Position numbers and translations under genes: made by a program. Shown piece after piece: positions 1 to 10,855 of a stretch of 64,000 nt of DNA; the first letter of the stretch is position 1, and every line of letters begins with the position of its first letter. The stretch covers positions 95,001 to 159,000 of the forward strand of contig JBAMJV010003008.1 of NCBI GenBank assembly GCA_037951105.1, written 5' to 3'. Origin of the DNA: Echinarachnius parma. Its lineage: Eukaryota > Echinodermata > Echinoidea > Clypeasteroida > Echinarachniidae. Under the pieces are notes generated by a model that worked only from the letters and a program-made list of their open reading frames with translations, ran no database searches and was not told the origin of the DNA.

Positions 1-213
1 GCACAGTCATTAGAGTTAGACAGCTGACAGCCCGAAGGCGAAGCTTGATGGCCAACATAATTAAAGTAAATGAAATCTATAATCTTAACAAATTAATCTT
101 GGTCAGGTAAATTCTGTCTTACACCAACTTATATAAATGAATTGAGCAAAGAAAATTGGGCTTTACCCAATATATTATTTATAAGTAAATTTATGCACGA
201 AAAACAGCATTCT

Positions 214-335
214 CTTCGAAGACATGCCCACCACTTGGTATGCATGACTAAAAGAACCCATGGTCAATGCAATTTGTATACTAGCGCATCGGTTCTTTTA
301 GTTATGCATGCCAAGTCGTGGGCATGTCTTTGAAG
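214..335. repeat. Long imperfect hairpin (45-bp arms)
   Basis: Arms at 214-258 and 291-335 are reverse complements with about 4 mismatches in 45, around a 32-nt loop. The arms carry GACATGCCCAC and ACTAAAAGAACC. The size fits either a small foldback transposon or a hairpin RNA precursor. No target duplication is obvious and no second copy was seen in the window, so the nature is open. Confidence 0.8.
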
Positions 336-463
336 ACATGATGTAATAGTATAAAAGGTGTTTCGTATTGGTAAATCAAGATGCAAGGTGCCATAATGCA
401 AACACCTTGCGCATGGTGCGAAATGCAAACTAGCTGAGCGCTATGAAGTGCGCACAAACAAGC

Positions 464-586
464 CTTTACTTGCCCAGAGTTGCCTAATTAGGCAACAAAG
501 CAACAAAATGCACATTTATAGCACTGGAAAATAGTAATTTTTAGATACAGTACAAAATTTGGCCCATCTTTTAATAATAAGGTGAA
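464..586 (+). repeat. Family G repeat, copy 1
   Basis: About 120 bp running from TTTACTTGCCCA through a TTGCCTAATTAGGCAA palindrome to TTTGGCCCATC. It matches 845-965 in direct orientation with few differences. The TTGCCC and GGGCAA words make it look like a distant relative of family D, but this is inference. Confidence 0.7.
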
Positions 587-844
587 TTATTTGGGTTCAG
601 GCAACAGGTCACATAATTATTAAATTTATGAGCAGACTTGAATGGCTGAAACTTTTTTGTTATTTCCCGCATTTTTACGGGGAAATCAGCGGGGAATCAT
701 TTTGTAAAATGCGTAATGAAGTGGCTCGTCAATGAGTAGGGCGGGATTTAAATTAAGATTACAGTTTACAGTAATATTGGCTTTAGCATAGTAGTATCAT
801 TAACAATTTTATGCTTTGGGCCAGTAGAATGTGACAGACCTTAA

Positions 845-965
845 TTTTACTTGCCCAAAGTTGCCCAATTAGGCAACAAAGCAACAAAACGCACATTTAT
901 AGCACTGCAAATTAGTAATTTTTTAGATACAAGCACAAAGTTTGGCCCATCTTTAATAAGGTGAA
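845..965 (+). repeat. Family G repeat, copy 2
   Basis: Direct repeat of 464-586 at a spacing of 381 bp. The copies share the AGGCAACAAAGCAACAAAA and TTATAGCACTG words and both end after GGCCCATCTTTAATAAGGTGAATT-type sequence. Intervening sequence is not duplicated, so a dispersed element is more likely than a simple tandem copy. Confidence 0.7.
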
Positions 966-1459
966 TTGGGTAATATTGATCTTCCATTGAGTGATCATGA
1001 ATACATGCTGAAAATTTGTGACAAACATGGTCAATAATGTTCACTTTTAAATAATACAATCTACAAAATATTGCGCAAAGGATCTTAATACTTGAACGAG
1101 GTACATGTACAAAAAAATTATCCTTTGGTGTATTGTACAAGCATGGAAATATACTCATGCAGTGTTGAAGAAGACCACAAATGCAAATGAAAGCTTAAAA
1201 AAGAGCGCCCATTCAACGGGCGCCAAGAGCCAGTTTGTAGCTAATACTAGTATGTTTTAAAATTGATATTCACCGTTTTTGCGAAGGTTAAAATCAATTT
1301 GTCCACAACAGCACTATTTACAAACCCACTTTGTTTGTTCAGTTGTTACACAAATAAAACGGCAAAGTTGTGTTTGCTTTCTTGGCTATTAGCTGATAAA
1401 ATTACCACAAATACATACATGTGTAGATACCTAGATACCATTTTTAACACATGTATGCC
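966..1459. other. No recognisable feature
   Basis: AT-rich sequence with frequent stops on both strands. A short self-complementary GCGCCCATTCAACGGGCGC lies at about 1204-1222 (arms GCGCCC and GGGCGC). Nothing else was identified. Confidence 0.5.
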
Positions 1460-1842
1460 TTAAAGGGGACCACCAGGCAATGAACAACACATAATTATAG
1501 GTTTTGGTACCTTGGTGTGATATCAAATAGATGCCAGACATTTTGCAAAAGGTTGTGTAATTATTATGGCCTCATGGTTCCATAAGTTTGCAAGTGAGCC
1601 AAATCTATTCACGCGTACGTTCGGAGACAATAGAATCACGGACGATGCGTTCGTCCTAGACAAAAAGTAGTCTTCGTTTGCAGACCCGTGAACACATGTT
1701 GAAGTATGGTGATGCTTTTCTTTGATTATATATTTTTTCTGGAAATATAATTTTTTTTTTTAACATTTCGGTGGAATGGGCTACTTAAAATGTTACATTT
1801 TTACAAATAAGAATATTATTTTTAGGTGGTGGTACCCTTTAA
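1460..1842 (+). mobile_element. Family C TTAA MITE
   Basis: Starts TTAAAGGGGACCACCAGGCA and ends GGTGGTACCCTTTAA, with TTAA at both ends. Internal words GTTTTGGTACC, GGAGACAATAGAATC and TTTTTTCTGGAAATATA are shared with 7265-7694 and 53610-53973. The right TTAA (1839-1842) is also the left end of the next element. Non-autonomous; no transposase sequence is present. Confidence 0.85.
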
Positions 1843-1966
1843 GGGATCTAGTAACTATGCTGACATGTCCAAAAAGGTGATGAATGGTTGATACAACTTG
1901 TCCCATGCACCTCTAGAATTCCAATTGGATTTTGAGGATTTGGACATTGTTACTAGATCCCTTTAA
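1839..1966 (+). mobile_element. Family A TTAA MITE, internally deleted
   Basis: Has the left end (GGGATCTAGTAAC, then TGACATG and GATGAATGGTTGAT) and the right end (CCAATTGGATTTTGAGGATT, then TTACTAGATCCCTTTAA) but lacks about 270 bp of the family's middle. It shares its left TTAA with family C and its right TTAA (1963-1966) with family B. Confidence 0.85.
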
Positions 1967-2347
1967 AGGGATAGTTGAGTTCTGGTAAAGAGAGTACAGT
2001 TTTGGTCAAACTGAAATTTAGTAACCAAAACCTGCACCATTACTATTTACAAACTGATAGTTTTATATCCACCATGCTCAAAAGGTATACAAAATTACTA
2101 ACGGCTAAGTAAAAAGCCTGTTATCATTCAAAAATAGTCGTTAAAACTGAAGAGGGCGCTTTCTAAACCCTCATTGGTTTCAACCATTTTAAATAAAATA
2201 TTGTGCATGTGAAGTTTTGTTGAAATAGTGATTAGATAGAAAGATAATCAACAACTATTTAAAAACCTCTTTTGTAAATTTTTGAAAAGAGGAAGCATTA
2301 AAAAAAAAATGTAATGGCTGGTTCAAAATTATCTAATAATTGTGGGG

Positions 2348-2349
<2 letters not shown>
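1963..2349 (-). mobile_element. Family B TTAA MITE, cut off by microsatellite
   Basis: Begins TTAAAGGGATAGTTGAGTTC and continues with AACTGAAATTTAGTAACC and GAGGGCGCTTTCTAAA, matching the full copy at 36630-37172. Homology stops where the TCTA microsatellite begins, near ATTGTGGGGCCTATC. It carries about 25 bp extra near the end, also seen at 62151, which marks a subfamily. Confidence 0.8.
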
Positions 2350-2620
<271 letters not shown>

Positions 2621-2710
2621 GTCTAATCTATCTTTAACAAAATTATATTTCATGTCTACATCTTTCTTCTTCTTTTTTTCAATCAAATGTGTGCCTTTTA
2701 TTTTATTTGA

Positions 2711-3190
2711 TCAATACGAACAAAGGGAATTTGCCAGTTTTGTTGTTTCAATCAAAATAGGATGCAATAATAGTAAACTGTAGATGACAAGGATCGAAAG
2801 GATCAAAATGTATGTGTGGAGGCCAGCTGAAATGCTGAACGCACCTAGATCATCCTCATCATGTTTCCCCGGATCCCCCCCACAAACATCATCCCCGTCT
2901 TCTTCCAATTGGACATGACACCTCATAATCATTCTCCTTAGCTGAGTGCTTGTACATCTGGCAAAATTGGCAGCTCTTCCCCAGTCATTTGCTCCACGAC
3001 GGCGAGCCACCGAGATAACCTGTCCCGCGCATGGCGCTTGTTGGACCGTGTTCCTCCTCGCGAAATTGGTTGTTTGTTAACGACATTGCCACCCTGTTGC
3101 CACCATGTGTCTTATCCCGGATCCACTCTGCTGCATCTTTAAATGCCATCCATCCATCCAGTGGATCCATCTGCTGATACATGTATGTGC
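2711..3190 (-). other. GC-richer unclassified segment with short open frames
   Basis: More GC-rich than its surroundings. On the minus strand it holds two overlapping open frames of 77 and 99 codons (2985-3218 and 2711-3010). The second includes a hydrophobic stretch (ILILSILVIYSLLLL) that could be a membrane helix. Neither resembles a family I can name and no convincing splice sites frame them. It could be an old exon, an unknown repeat or chance. Confidence 0.2.
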
Positions 3191-3554
3191 TTAAAGGATC
3201 TAGTGCAAAAACTGGCAAATGGTTGATAAAATGTGTATTTCTGTGTGCATATCCACCGAGTTATGTGTGACAGAATGTCATTTACTGTATGATGAGAGAA
3301 AATGCAAAGTGAAATTCGCTAAATCTTTGCACTGACTTTATCTACAGTTATAATTATCCAGTAGATAATTATAAATCTGGACTCTTTAATCAAATATTAC
3401 ACGGACGAGAAATTTGAAAAACCCAAAGCTGTTCAATGCTTCTATTGGTAATTAATACAAATACAATGAGGTATAAATATGTGAGAACCGCTAGAGTTCC
3501 AAGTAAGTTTTTGCTGGATATTGACAACATTATTTGGTAACTGTAGCCCTTTAA
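3191..3554 (+). mobile_element. Family A TTAA MITE (diverged subfamily)
   Basis: Left end TTAAAGGATCTAGTG, right end reading GTAGCCCTTTAA. Words shared with other copies include AATGGTTGATAAAATGTGTA, GAGAAAATGCAAAGTG and GTGAGAACCGCTAGAGTTCC. The AAGTAAGTTTT near the right end matches copies at 28758 and 31521 and defines the subfamily. Confidence 0.8.
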
Positions 3555-3706
3555 AATACCATCCATCCAGCCATCTATCTTCTGAGATTTGCTTAACAGG
3601 TACATGTATACATAAGGCTGCTTACTAGATGCAGATGCATGTTCCCGTAATGTACCTGTGTTAATAGTGAAATGCATTTACATAAATTTCTTTTGCCTTT
3701 CTCACT

Positions 3707-3980
3707 CCTGCCCTGGATGGGGTATAAAGGTGATGTACAAAGGTAGTACTTAGCACTTTCAAGGATTTCTGGTTTAACTCATTGCCTAGATGGAAACCAG
3801 TGGCCGAGAGCACGATCATGACCCAGGACCAGACCTAGTTCCACTGATCTCTAGATATGCTTGTGTAATCCTTTACGGCTGTATGCAATTCTAGCATATT
3901 GACATCAATGATTTAGAGCCAATGATGCTCATTACCATGGTAAATGTCGCTGGTCCGTTATCGTTATCGGGCCCCAGCCC
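3707..3980 (+). repeat. Repeat M, copy 1
   Basis: Contains CCCTGGATGGGGTATAAAGG, TTTCTGGTTTAACTCATTGC, CAGGACCAGACCTAGTTCCA and TTCTAGCATATTGACATCAA. The second half (from about 3790) is repeated in the same order at 5308-5495. It is possibly part of a larger tandem unit split by element O. Confidence 0.6.
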
Positions 3981-5306
3981 CCAGGGCCGGTATTCAATTC
4001 CATACTCAAAAGTCAAAATTTAGCTTAAAAGTAAGTAATTGAGATTTGATTAATTCATCAACTGAAATTCTGACAAAAATGTTGATGTCATGATGTCTTC
4101 AAATATTACATTTAGATTTTGTTTTAATGAAGTAATTTTAAGTCAAAAAGTCGAGTTCTCAGCCTATAAAATGCTAAGAAAATGTCTGTACTTAATCTAA
4201 GTATTGAATTGAATACCAGCAGCCCTGGGCCCATAAGCATAGCTGCCAACTGTTACGAAAAATTCGTAATTGTTACGAATTTCCCACCCTCTTTACGAAA
4301 TTACGAATACTCCTTCTATAATTACGAATTTATAAAAAAAAAAAAAAAAAAACTATATAATTTTTGTTTAAAGATCTCGGCCGCGGAGCGGCCGATCGCC
4401 CTGAAAATTTGCACGCATGATAAGTGAAGTGTATAGAATACAATGGTAATTTTTAATTTTTTTGAAAAACTCATTAATTTGCATATTTATGATAATTTAT
4501 GCAAATAAGTCATGAAATTCATATTTTTACCCATAAATCATACATTCTTCATAATTAAACTCTGGTTTTCACTACATATATTCTTCAGAGCATGTGGAAT
4601 AATAATACGACAAAAAAATGTGGAAGAGCCAGGTTCTTCCTTATATTTTCTATTGTTTTGATAATTTCTTATGTATTTCTTTGTTTTTTAAACTTAAAAT
4701 GTATTTTATTGTTTTTGTTGTTTATTTTATTTATAACTATAATTTATCTATTTTGAACCCCAAAAGCAACATAATGAAAACAACACCAAATAACCAATGA
4801 TATACCTCATTTTACGAAAATTGATATTTCCATATGTTTTGTACACAAATCACGAAATTGAGCGATTTTCGGGCTGACATGCATTGACAAAAGGTCACGT
4901 GACTTTATAACGGTAGGTCCGATTTTCGAAATTTTTGTTTTAAAATGTGCTCAAGACCCGAAAGAAAAAAAGTCACCAAGCAGCGGCGCGTCATCTTACA
5001 GTGTTTTGGAGCAATAAAAAAAATCACGGAGGGGGGGGGCCATTATGGCCCCCCCCCCCCCGGCCTTATTAGGGTTAAATGTTACTAATTTAAAATTCCA
5101 AATGTTGGCAGCTATGCATAAGTCTATTTTGGATGATGTGGTTAGACCTGTACTAAATACATAATCTTTTATCTGATAGATAGTCTTAATTTAGTGGGTA
5201 CCTAAGGCGATTCGAGCTAAAACTGTTTGTTGCTCACTAAACCGTATCATTTGAAATACACTTACCAAGGAACGAAGCTAGCGGGGTTTTATGAATACGG
5301 GGCCTG
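3981..5306. mobile_element. Element O, host of nested element N
   Basis: Outer ends read CCAGGGCCGGTATTCA and, inverted, TGAATACGGGGCCTGG, suggesting short terminal inverted repeats. Without the nested N the element would be about 450 bp. A related end occurs at 16195-16290 (GGGCCCGTATTCATAAAA). Between the ends only AT-rich sequence is seen. Confidence 0.55.
4238..5116. mobile_element. Element N, nested TIR transposon with 6-bp target duplication
   Basis: Terminal inverted repeats CATAGCTGCCAAC (4238-4250) and GTTGGCAGCTATG (5104-5116) are flanked by direct CATAAG at 4232-4237 and 5117-5122. Inside are TTACGAATTT-type repeats, a CGGCCGCGGAGCGGCCG palindrome near 4379, and a G-run/GGCCATTATGGCC/C-run hairpin at about 5031-5060. 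There is no transposase frame. The superfamily is not assigned. Confidence 0.7.
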
Positions 5307-5905
5307 GCGGTGAGAGCTCGACCATAGCACAGGACCAGCCCTAGTTCCACTCATCTCTAAGAGCGTATGAGTGCTCTGCTACGTTCTGTTGAGTTTTATG
5401 TTATTCTAGCATATTGACATCGATGAGTTAAACCAAATGATTCCAATTACCATCATATGGTAAATGTCACTGATCTGTAATCAGGCCTTTTCCACACCAA
5501 TGTAGCATACCCTGGATGGGATGCAACAATATTCTCATATATACATACATGTACATACATGTAGCATCTTCTGAGTTTCTAGTTTAACCAGGGAAGTGGT
5601 CTCCACCGTCTCTGGTTTAACCAAGGAGGTTCTCTAGAAATTCCTGGTTTAACGCAATTTATCCTACATGTATACAAATGTACCTGGCTTCATGTAGTGG
5701 ACAATGCATAAATCTTGATGGTAGTTTCACACTCTGAAAGGAAATGGGTTAACCATTAACTTTTATCCCCATTGGCATGGGATAACTACCTCTACATTTT
5801 ATACATGGTGTGGTGCTACAATCTCGGAAGAAACCTCCTGGGTTAACTCTTTTATCCCCATGGTCATATACATGTAAGCACTGCCTCTACATTTTACCCA
5901 GTGTG
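5307..5905 (+). repeat. Repeat M, copy 2, and related tandem segments
   Basis: 5308-5495 repeats 3790-3965 (ACAGGACCAGCCCTAGTTCC, CTAGCATATTGACATCGATG, GGTAAATGTC). Next come CCCTGGATGGGATG (cf. 3711), several TCTGGTTTAACC-like words at 5570-5655, and two diverged copies of a segment of about 80 bp containing TTTTATCCCCAT and CTCTACATTTTA (near 5762 and 5850). It reads as a decayed tandem region. Confidence 0.5.
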
Positions 5906-5985
5906 GTATTCGGGTACTCTCAGCTCTGTTCAATTTGAAGAAAAAAAACCCTCAAGTTTTTGCCCTTTTTGGTGCCAGTGGCACT

Positions 5986-6111
5986 GTGTGGGTTAGTCTT
6001 CTCCATGTACATGCTTGTTGGCCATGCCCGCTTTAGTGGCAAATTTGAATCAATTTGGGTGCACTTTACGCTTTTTCCCAGGTCAGGCAGGCATTGATTG
6101 GGCGAAAATGC
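5986..6111 (-). repeat. Repeat E, copy 1
   Basis: About 125 bp matching 8917-9029 in the opposite orientation. Shared words are TTGGCCATGCC, AAATTTGAATCAATTTGGGT and GCACTTTACGCTTTT. The segment abuts the TTAA of the next element. Confidence 0.65.
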
Positions 6112-6112
6112 T

Positions 6113-6509
6113 TTAAAGGGACTTAGTAACATTGTCCAAATCCTCAAAATACAATTGGAATTCTAGCGGTTCCCTCATACCTTGGTGTATTCGTATTAAC
6201 AATAAAATCATGGGACAGGTTTCGGTTTTTCAAATTTCCCTTTCGTTAAAAAGATATTTACGATTGAAGTTTTCAGATGTTGAATAATCCAACTGATCGC
6301 GAAAACCGTGTACAAAGTGATTGCAATGAGTTTGTGTATATCACTTTGCATTTTTGCTCATTACTCGGCCATATAACGTCCATTTGACTTGAAATTTCCA
6401 CACAATACCCTGTGGACATATCAGATAACAACAATATACATTGTACCTTGATTGTACCAACCATTTATCACTTTTTGCACATATCAACAAAGTTACTATA
6501 TCCCTTTAA
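6113..6509 (-). mobile_element. Family A TTAA MITE
   Basis: Near full length (397 bp) with TTAA at 6113-6116 and 6506-6509. Reads TTAAAGGGACTTAGTAACAT on the left and TTACTATATCCCTTTAA on the right. Central words include CGCGAAAACCGTGTACAAAG and CATTTTTGCTCATTACTCGG. Confidence 0.85.
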
Positions 6510-7264
6510 AACTCTGCTCTGATAGTAACTGAGAGAGTGTTGCTCTATTTACATGTATGCAATGCTACTCGGTCTGCACCAAATTTAAGTCAATCCTATT
6601 TTATCTACTTGCAAAATCTGACATTTTAAATTTTCACTACTTACATACAAATGTATCATTTTCATTCAGCTTTTGAATATATGTACCTAGATATTATTTA
6701 TAGCATCCATTTGAAAATAAATATATTTCACAAATATGCCTAAATCCAATGAATAGATGTCTAAAAAGGCAGATTTGGGTCAAAAGTGGCAAAATATAAA
6801 ATAAACAATATATATAGGTACTGTAGTTTCAGAAACTTCAAGTCACGTTTAATCAACCTACATGAACAAACAAAATTCCATAAAGAACTTCAAAATTTGA
6901 TTTTTGGTAGACATTTTTCAAGGAATTGCCCATTGAAAACATGGAACTACGTGTAATATGAAATATAAAGCATCATTACATTCAACATTGCTTTTTAGCA
7001 CAATCGTCAGAACCGTGGCACATGGGCATTCGTATTCTGGCATGCAGAGAGTTAACCTGTTAACCTGTTCCCTACTACATGTAGATTGTTCAAAAGTTCA
7101 AAGTTTGTTGAGTGTGGGGATGCTACACTGTGGGGGTCGCCATTTTGAACTAGGCTAGTTTGCCTGCACTGCATAACACTGAGCCAGTGTGCATAACGCT
7201 CCATGCGAAAAAGCGTTTGCAGAACTGTGGCACCTCGCATCTCATTGACGAATCCAAACCATCG
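6510..7264. other. No recognisable feature
   Basis: AT-rich unique-looking sequence. Around 7040-7100 AACCTGTTAACCTGTT is a short local duplication. No gene, RNA or element was identified. Confidence 0.5.
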
Positions 7265-7694
7265 TTAAAGGGGACCACCAGGCAAAGAACAACAAATAAC
7301 TATAATGTTTTGGTACCGTTGTGTGATATTAAATAGATGCTCAACACTTTGCAAAGGGTTGTGTAATTCATAAACAATACAAATAATTACCCTCACTTGC
7401 AGACCATCATTATCTGATGGTTCCCTATGCGCCTAACGTCTGAGAGTGCGCCAATTCTATTCACGCGTACGTTTGGAGACAATAGAATCCCGGCCGATTC
7501 GTTCACCCTGGACAAAGGTAGTCTTCGTATATATTGCAAACCCATGAACGCATGCTTTAGAATGGTGAAGCGTGTTCCAATTATATACATTTTTTCTGGA
7601 AATATATTTTTCTGAACTTGTTGGTGGAATGGACTACTAAAGATGTTACCTTTCATTGATAAGAATATTATTTTTGGGTGGTGGTACCCTTTAA
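7265..7694 (+). mobile_element. Family C TTAA MITE, longest copy
   Basis: About 430 bp with TTAA at 7265-7268 and 7691-7694. The left end is TTAAAGGGGACCACCAGGCA and the right end is GGGTGGTGGTACCCTTTAA. It contains CAAAGGGTTGTGTAATTCAT and GGAGACAATAGAATCCCGG. The best local reference for the family. Confidence 0.85.
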
Positions 7695-8208
7695 CAAAGG
7701 GCCCACAGGTTTCCAGTAGCAGACAATGGGTTAACTTACCCTTGCGGTATCGGACGAGTGTAACTGTTCAATATTGACAGATGCAACAGTTTGCCACCGC
7801 CGCTCCGCTCCTCCGTATTTAGAAACTTGCCGGGGAAAGGTTGTTTGATCGGGGATTCTATATCAAATAGGCGAGAAGAGAAAGCTCACGAAATTCAGAA
7901 ATTTACACATGTAAATGTAGTACTTAATGTAATTCCAGAGCAGGAATTTGCTTAGGTTTTATGCGCTGCAAAGATTTCAGAAAGAAATCTACATGTACAT
8001 GTATGTAGAAGCGTCACCAGAATTTGATTAGAACGTAGGTATTATTTGAGTTTGAACACTTTTGTATGTGCGCCGTGTATAAAGCTTGTGGTGTACATGT
8101 GTAACATGGTTTAAATTATTATTAAAAAAGCGGAAATGGTAGCTGTATCTTCCACTAGATTTCCATTCTAAATAGGCAATCATTTAATACATATAGTTGC
8201 CAACTAGG
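7695..8208. other. No recognisable feature
   Basis: AT-rich with one GC-rich patch (7790-7850). Two TACATGTA octamers occur near 7990-8003. Nothing else supported. Confidence 0.5.
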
Positions 8209-8537
8209 GTTAACTTCAACCAAAAAAATACACGGGGGTGACGGGCGATTCGCCCCCGATACCTTTGGCTCAAAAAAAAAAAAATAAAAAAATTGTTTTA
8301 ACATCTTTTTGCATGATCGGAAAGCGCCAGAAACGTACCAAACCTGGCATAATCAGATAGATCACATCATGATAATCATTTATTAGACCCTTGAGCAGTG
8401 AAAACAATGTAAAAAAAAAAAGAACCCCCATGAGCCCCAAAATAGCCCTCGTGAATAATTTCACGAGGGCGTTTTTCTCCCTCAAAATTTTCAAAATCGC
8501 CCTCGTGATAAAAAAAGTATTTTTTGGGTTGGTTAAC
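8209..8537. mobile_element. Element V, TIR MITE
   Basis: Inverted ends GTTAACTTCAACCAAAAAAA (8209 on) and, at 8511-8537, TATTTTTTGGGTTGGTTAAC. An internal hairpin GCCCTCGTGA / TCACGAGGGC lies at 8445-8454 and 8461-8470, with CGCCCTCGTGATA again at about 8495. No coding capacity. Confidence 0.6.
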
Positions 8538-8571
8538 TTCATATATTATACTAGGCAAGCCTCCCCCAAAC

Positions 8572-8830
8572 TTTTTTTCTCCACTTGCCCGTTCGGCCAC
8601 TGAAGTCATTAATTTGTACATTTGACTTGCCCGCACAGAAAATTTACTTGCCCTTAAAAAACAATGTGTAAAAAAGAGACACATTAATTGTCCTGTACAT
8701 GTACATGTAGGTAGCTCGATTGTAAAGAATGGTATTTTTCTTTCGCAGTTGAACAGAGATGGTAGTTGCCCGATCGGGCAACCAAACTCAACCATTTATG
8801 AAATTTTACTTGCCCCGCCATCACTTTTTT
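8572..8830 (-). mobile_element. Family D element
   Basis: Read on the minus strand it carries the family words GGGCAAGTAAAATTTC, TTGGTTGCCCGATCGGGCAA and further GGGCAAGT words. In the middle is a doubled octamer, TACATGTACATGTA, at about 8695-8708. Confidence 0.7.
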
Positions 8831-8916
8831 ACTTTTACTAGACGAAGAAAGTTACCATTGCATACATGCATGTACATACAGAGCAACAATCTCTCTTTCA
8901 CTATCAGAGTTAAGCA

Positions 8917-9029
8917 TATCGCCCAATCAATGCGTGCCTGGCCTGGCCTGGGCAAAAGCGTAAAGTGCACCCAAATTGATTCAAATTTGCCACTAAAAGC
9001 AGGCATGGCCAACTAGCACGTGGAGAAGT
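8917..9029 (+). repeat. Repeat E, copy 2
   Basis: Inverted relative to 5986-6111, with CGCCCAATCAATGC, CAAAAGCGTAAAGTGCACCC and GGCATGGCCAAC. It is followed at once by GTGCTAGTGTCGAGCC, the terminus of family D in inverted orientation, so E may be internal to a D-type element. Confidence 0.65.
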
Positions 9030-9195
9030 GCTAGTGTCGAGCCATGTTAACTAGGTAATAAGTTCTTATATTTACAGAATCTGGATAACCATACATACTT
9101 AGTTAATAATGACTGACCAAACTTTGTGTTGCTTACAATAGCCCTATCATCTAAACAAATTAAAGACTTCTAAGATCTAGAACTAACTGAGCTAG

Positions 9196-9365
9196 GGAGT
9201 GTTGCATAAAGAGTTGTTGCGATTAATCGCAAAGTTTCAATTGATCGCAAGTCAGAAAATGTGCGCACTTGTGCCAATCAGATTTGCGCAATTAGGCACA
9301 TTTTCTGACTTGCGATTAAATGAAAACTTTGTGATTAATCCTAACTCTTTATGCAACACCCCCCC
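9196..9365. mobile_element. Element U, foldback MITE
   Basis: About 170 bp, almost entirely inverted repeat. GTGTTGCATAAAGAGTT, GATTAATCGCAAAGTTT and GCAAGTCAGAAAATGTGC on the left return as their reverse complements on the right (GCACATTTTCTGACTTGC, AACTCTTTATGCAACACC). The right end runs into a C tract of about 18 nt. Confidence 0.8.
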
Positions 9366-10245
9366 CCCCCCCCCCAGTGTGCAAAAGTGTGGTTTTACGA
9401 ATAATGGGCCCAGATTGTTACAATCCTGAGAGCGGCACGAAACACCTCTAGAGTGATGTGCGAATTTACACTCTGCACTTTAGCACTTGACCTCCTAACA
9501 ACTCTTGGAGTGCACTTTCCCCCGGAAGAATCTACAAATATTGGGGTCAGAAAGTGGGGAAAAATCCGAAAAGAACAATCCCCCTTTTTTTAAAGGGGAT
9601 GCGGGCACTTTTCAAGCCTCTACAACTATCTGTGTAACAAAATGGGGTAGACAGTAAACAAAATCTAAATTGTTGTTGTTGTTGTTTGATTGTTTGTGTT
9701 TTTGTTTTGTTTTGATTTGTTTGTTTGTTTGTTTGTTTGTTGTTTGTTGTTGTTGTGGTTTTTTTTTTTTTTTTTTTTTGGGGGGGGCACTTTTCAATCC
9801 TGCCTGTATTGTAAATAGAGCTATAAAATTTGCTGTGCATCAAAGTCAGTTAGAATTTGCACGGAGGGGTCTTTTCTCCAAGTAGATTTACAACAATGTA
9901 CATGTAAAAAAGGATTTTGAAAGTGTATCACTGCATGCATACAGTGTACATGTAGGAACTAGAGATTCTTAATCTGATTTGGGGCACTTGCCTCTTCTTT
10001 TTTTGGCAGTGAACAAGCCCCCTAATTCACTTAACGAGTACTAGTATTTTCCCTTTTGCTATCAATTCCCTGCCCATTTTGCGCATTATTTATGTATTTC
10101 TTTACATTCATGTCTCACTTGGATGGACATTTCAAAGCACCTCAATTCTCAGTCATTAGCCATCTCCCCCTCCCCCTTCTTCACACACTCAAGCACACCT
10201 TTTTATCTATTTAAGTTTGTTTGTTTGATTTGCTATTTCAGCTGA
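9366..10245. other. Simple-sequence-rich interval
   Basis: Holds a C tract (about 9358-9376), a (TTG)n block near 9670-9690, (TTTG)n near 9710-9745, and a T tract of about 24 nt followed by a G run near 9757-9787. The rest is AT-rich with no gene or element recognised. Confidence 0.7.
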
Positions 10246-10327
10246 ATGGATTTCCCTTTGAAGCAATTTATCGATCTTAATTCAATTCAAATCTTTCTAT
10301 TGGTCTACCTGGAAGAAATGCTTGAAG

Positions 10328-10625
10328 TAAAAAAAAAAAAAAAAAAAAAACACCAGGAGTATGTGTGCCCTTATACAAGTATAAAAACACAAACACATAC
10401 ATGTACATACAACTCACACATGCATCCACACTCACACATGCATCCACACTCACACATGCATCCACACTCACACATGCATCCACACTCACACATACACACA
10501 CACAGTCACACACACAAATACACACAAACCCACACACACACACACACTCACTCACAAATACACTCAGACCCACATACGCACATAAAATATACATACAAAC
10601 ACACAAACATTCATGCCACATGCAA
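10328..10625 (+). repeat. A tract, 18-bp tandem repeat and CA-rich microsatellite
   Basis: An A tract of about 22 nt (10328-10350) is followed by four head-to-tail copies of CACTCACACATGCATCCA (about 10412-10490), then irregular ACAC, CACAAATA and CACTCA sequence. Open frames here are low-complexity Thr/His translations, not genes. Confidence 0.9.
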
Positions 10626-10701
10626 TATAAAATGTAAACACATTAAACTGTGTAAAACATTGTGTAAAAATGTACCAGCATTATTTTGTCTCCATCAAAT
10701 A

Positions 10702-10855
10702 CAGTGGAACCTTGTAAAATAAAGGGCTAACAAAACCAAGGTAAATTTCTTGATATTGTCTATCAATATTCTTCTTTAAAAAAACCCAGAAGATACCTTA
10801 TAAAATTAGGTCATTTTCATGGTCCCAAACTCCTCGTTATAACGAGGCTCCACTG
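10702..10855. mobile_element. Element L, CAGTGGAACC-type MITE
   Basis: Left end CAGTGGAACCTTGTAAAATA and right end CGTTATAACGAGGCTCCACTG are imperfect inverted repeats. The left flank is TA and the right flank CA. Elements with CAGTGGAACCTCGTTATAACGA-like termini at TA sites are typical of Tc1/mariner/pogo-type MITEs; the assignment here is inference. Confidence 0.65.

Noticed and set aside
5999-6020. Seventh ACATGT gain, in repeat E (CCATGTACATGC against CCACGTGC)
   Set aside because: The length difference between the two E copies is 4 bp, not 6, so it does not fit the pattern cleanly.
10246-10722. 158-codon frame rich in His and Thr
   Set aside because: Produced by CA-rich microsatellite and an 18-bp tandem repeat; the opposite strand is equally open.
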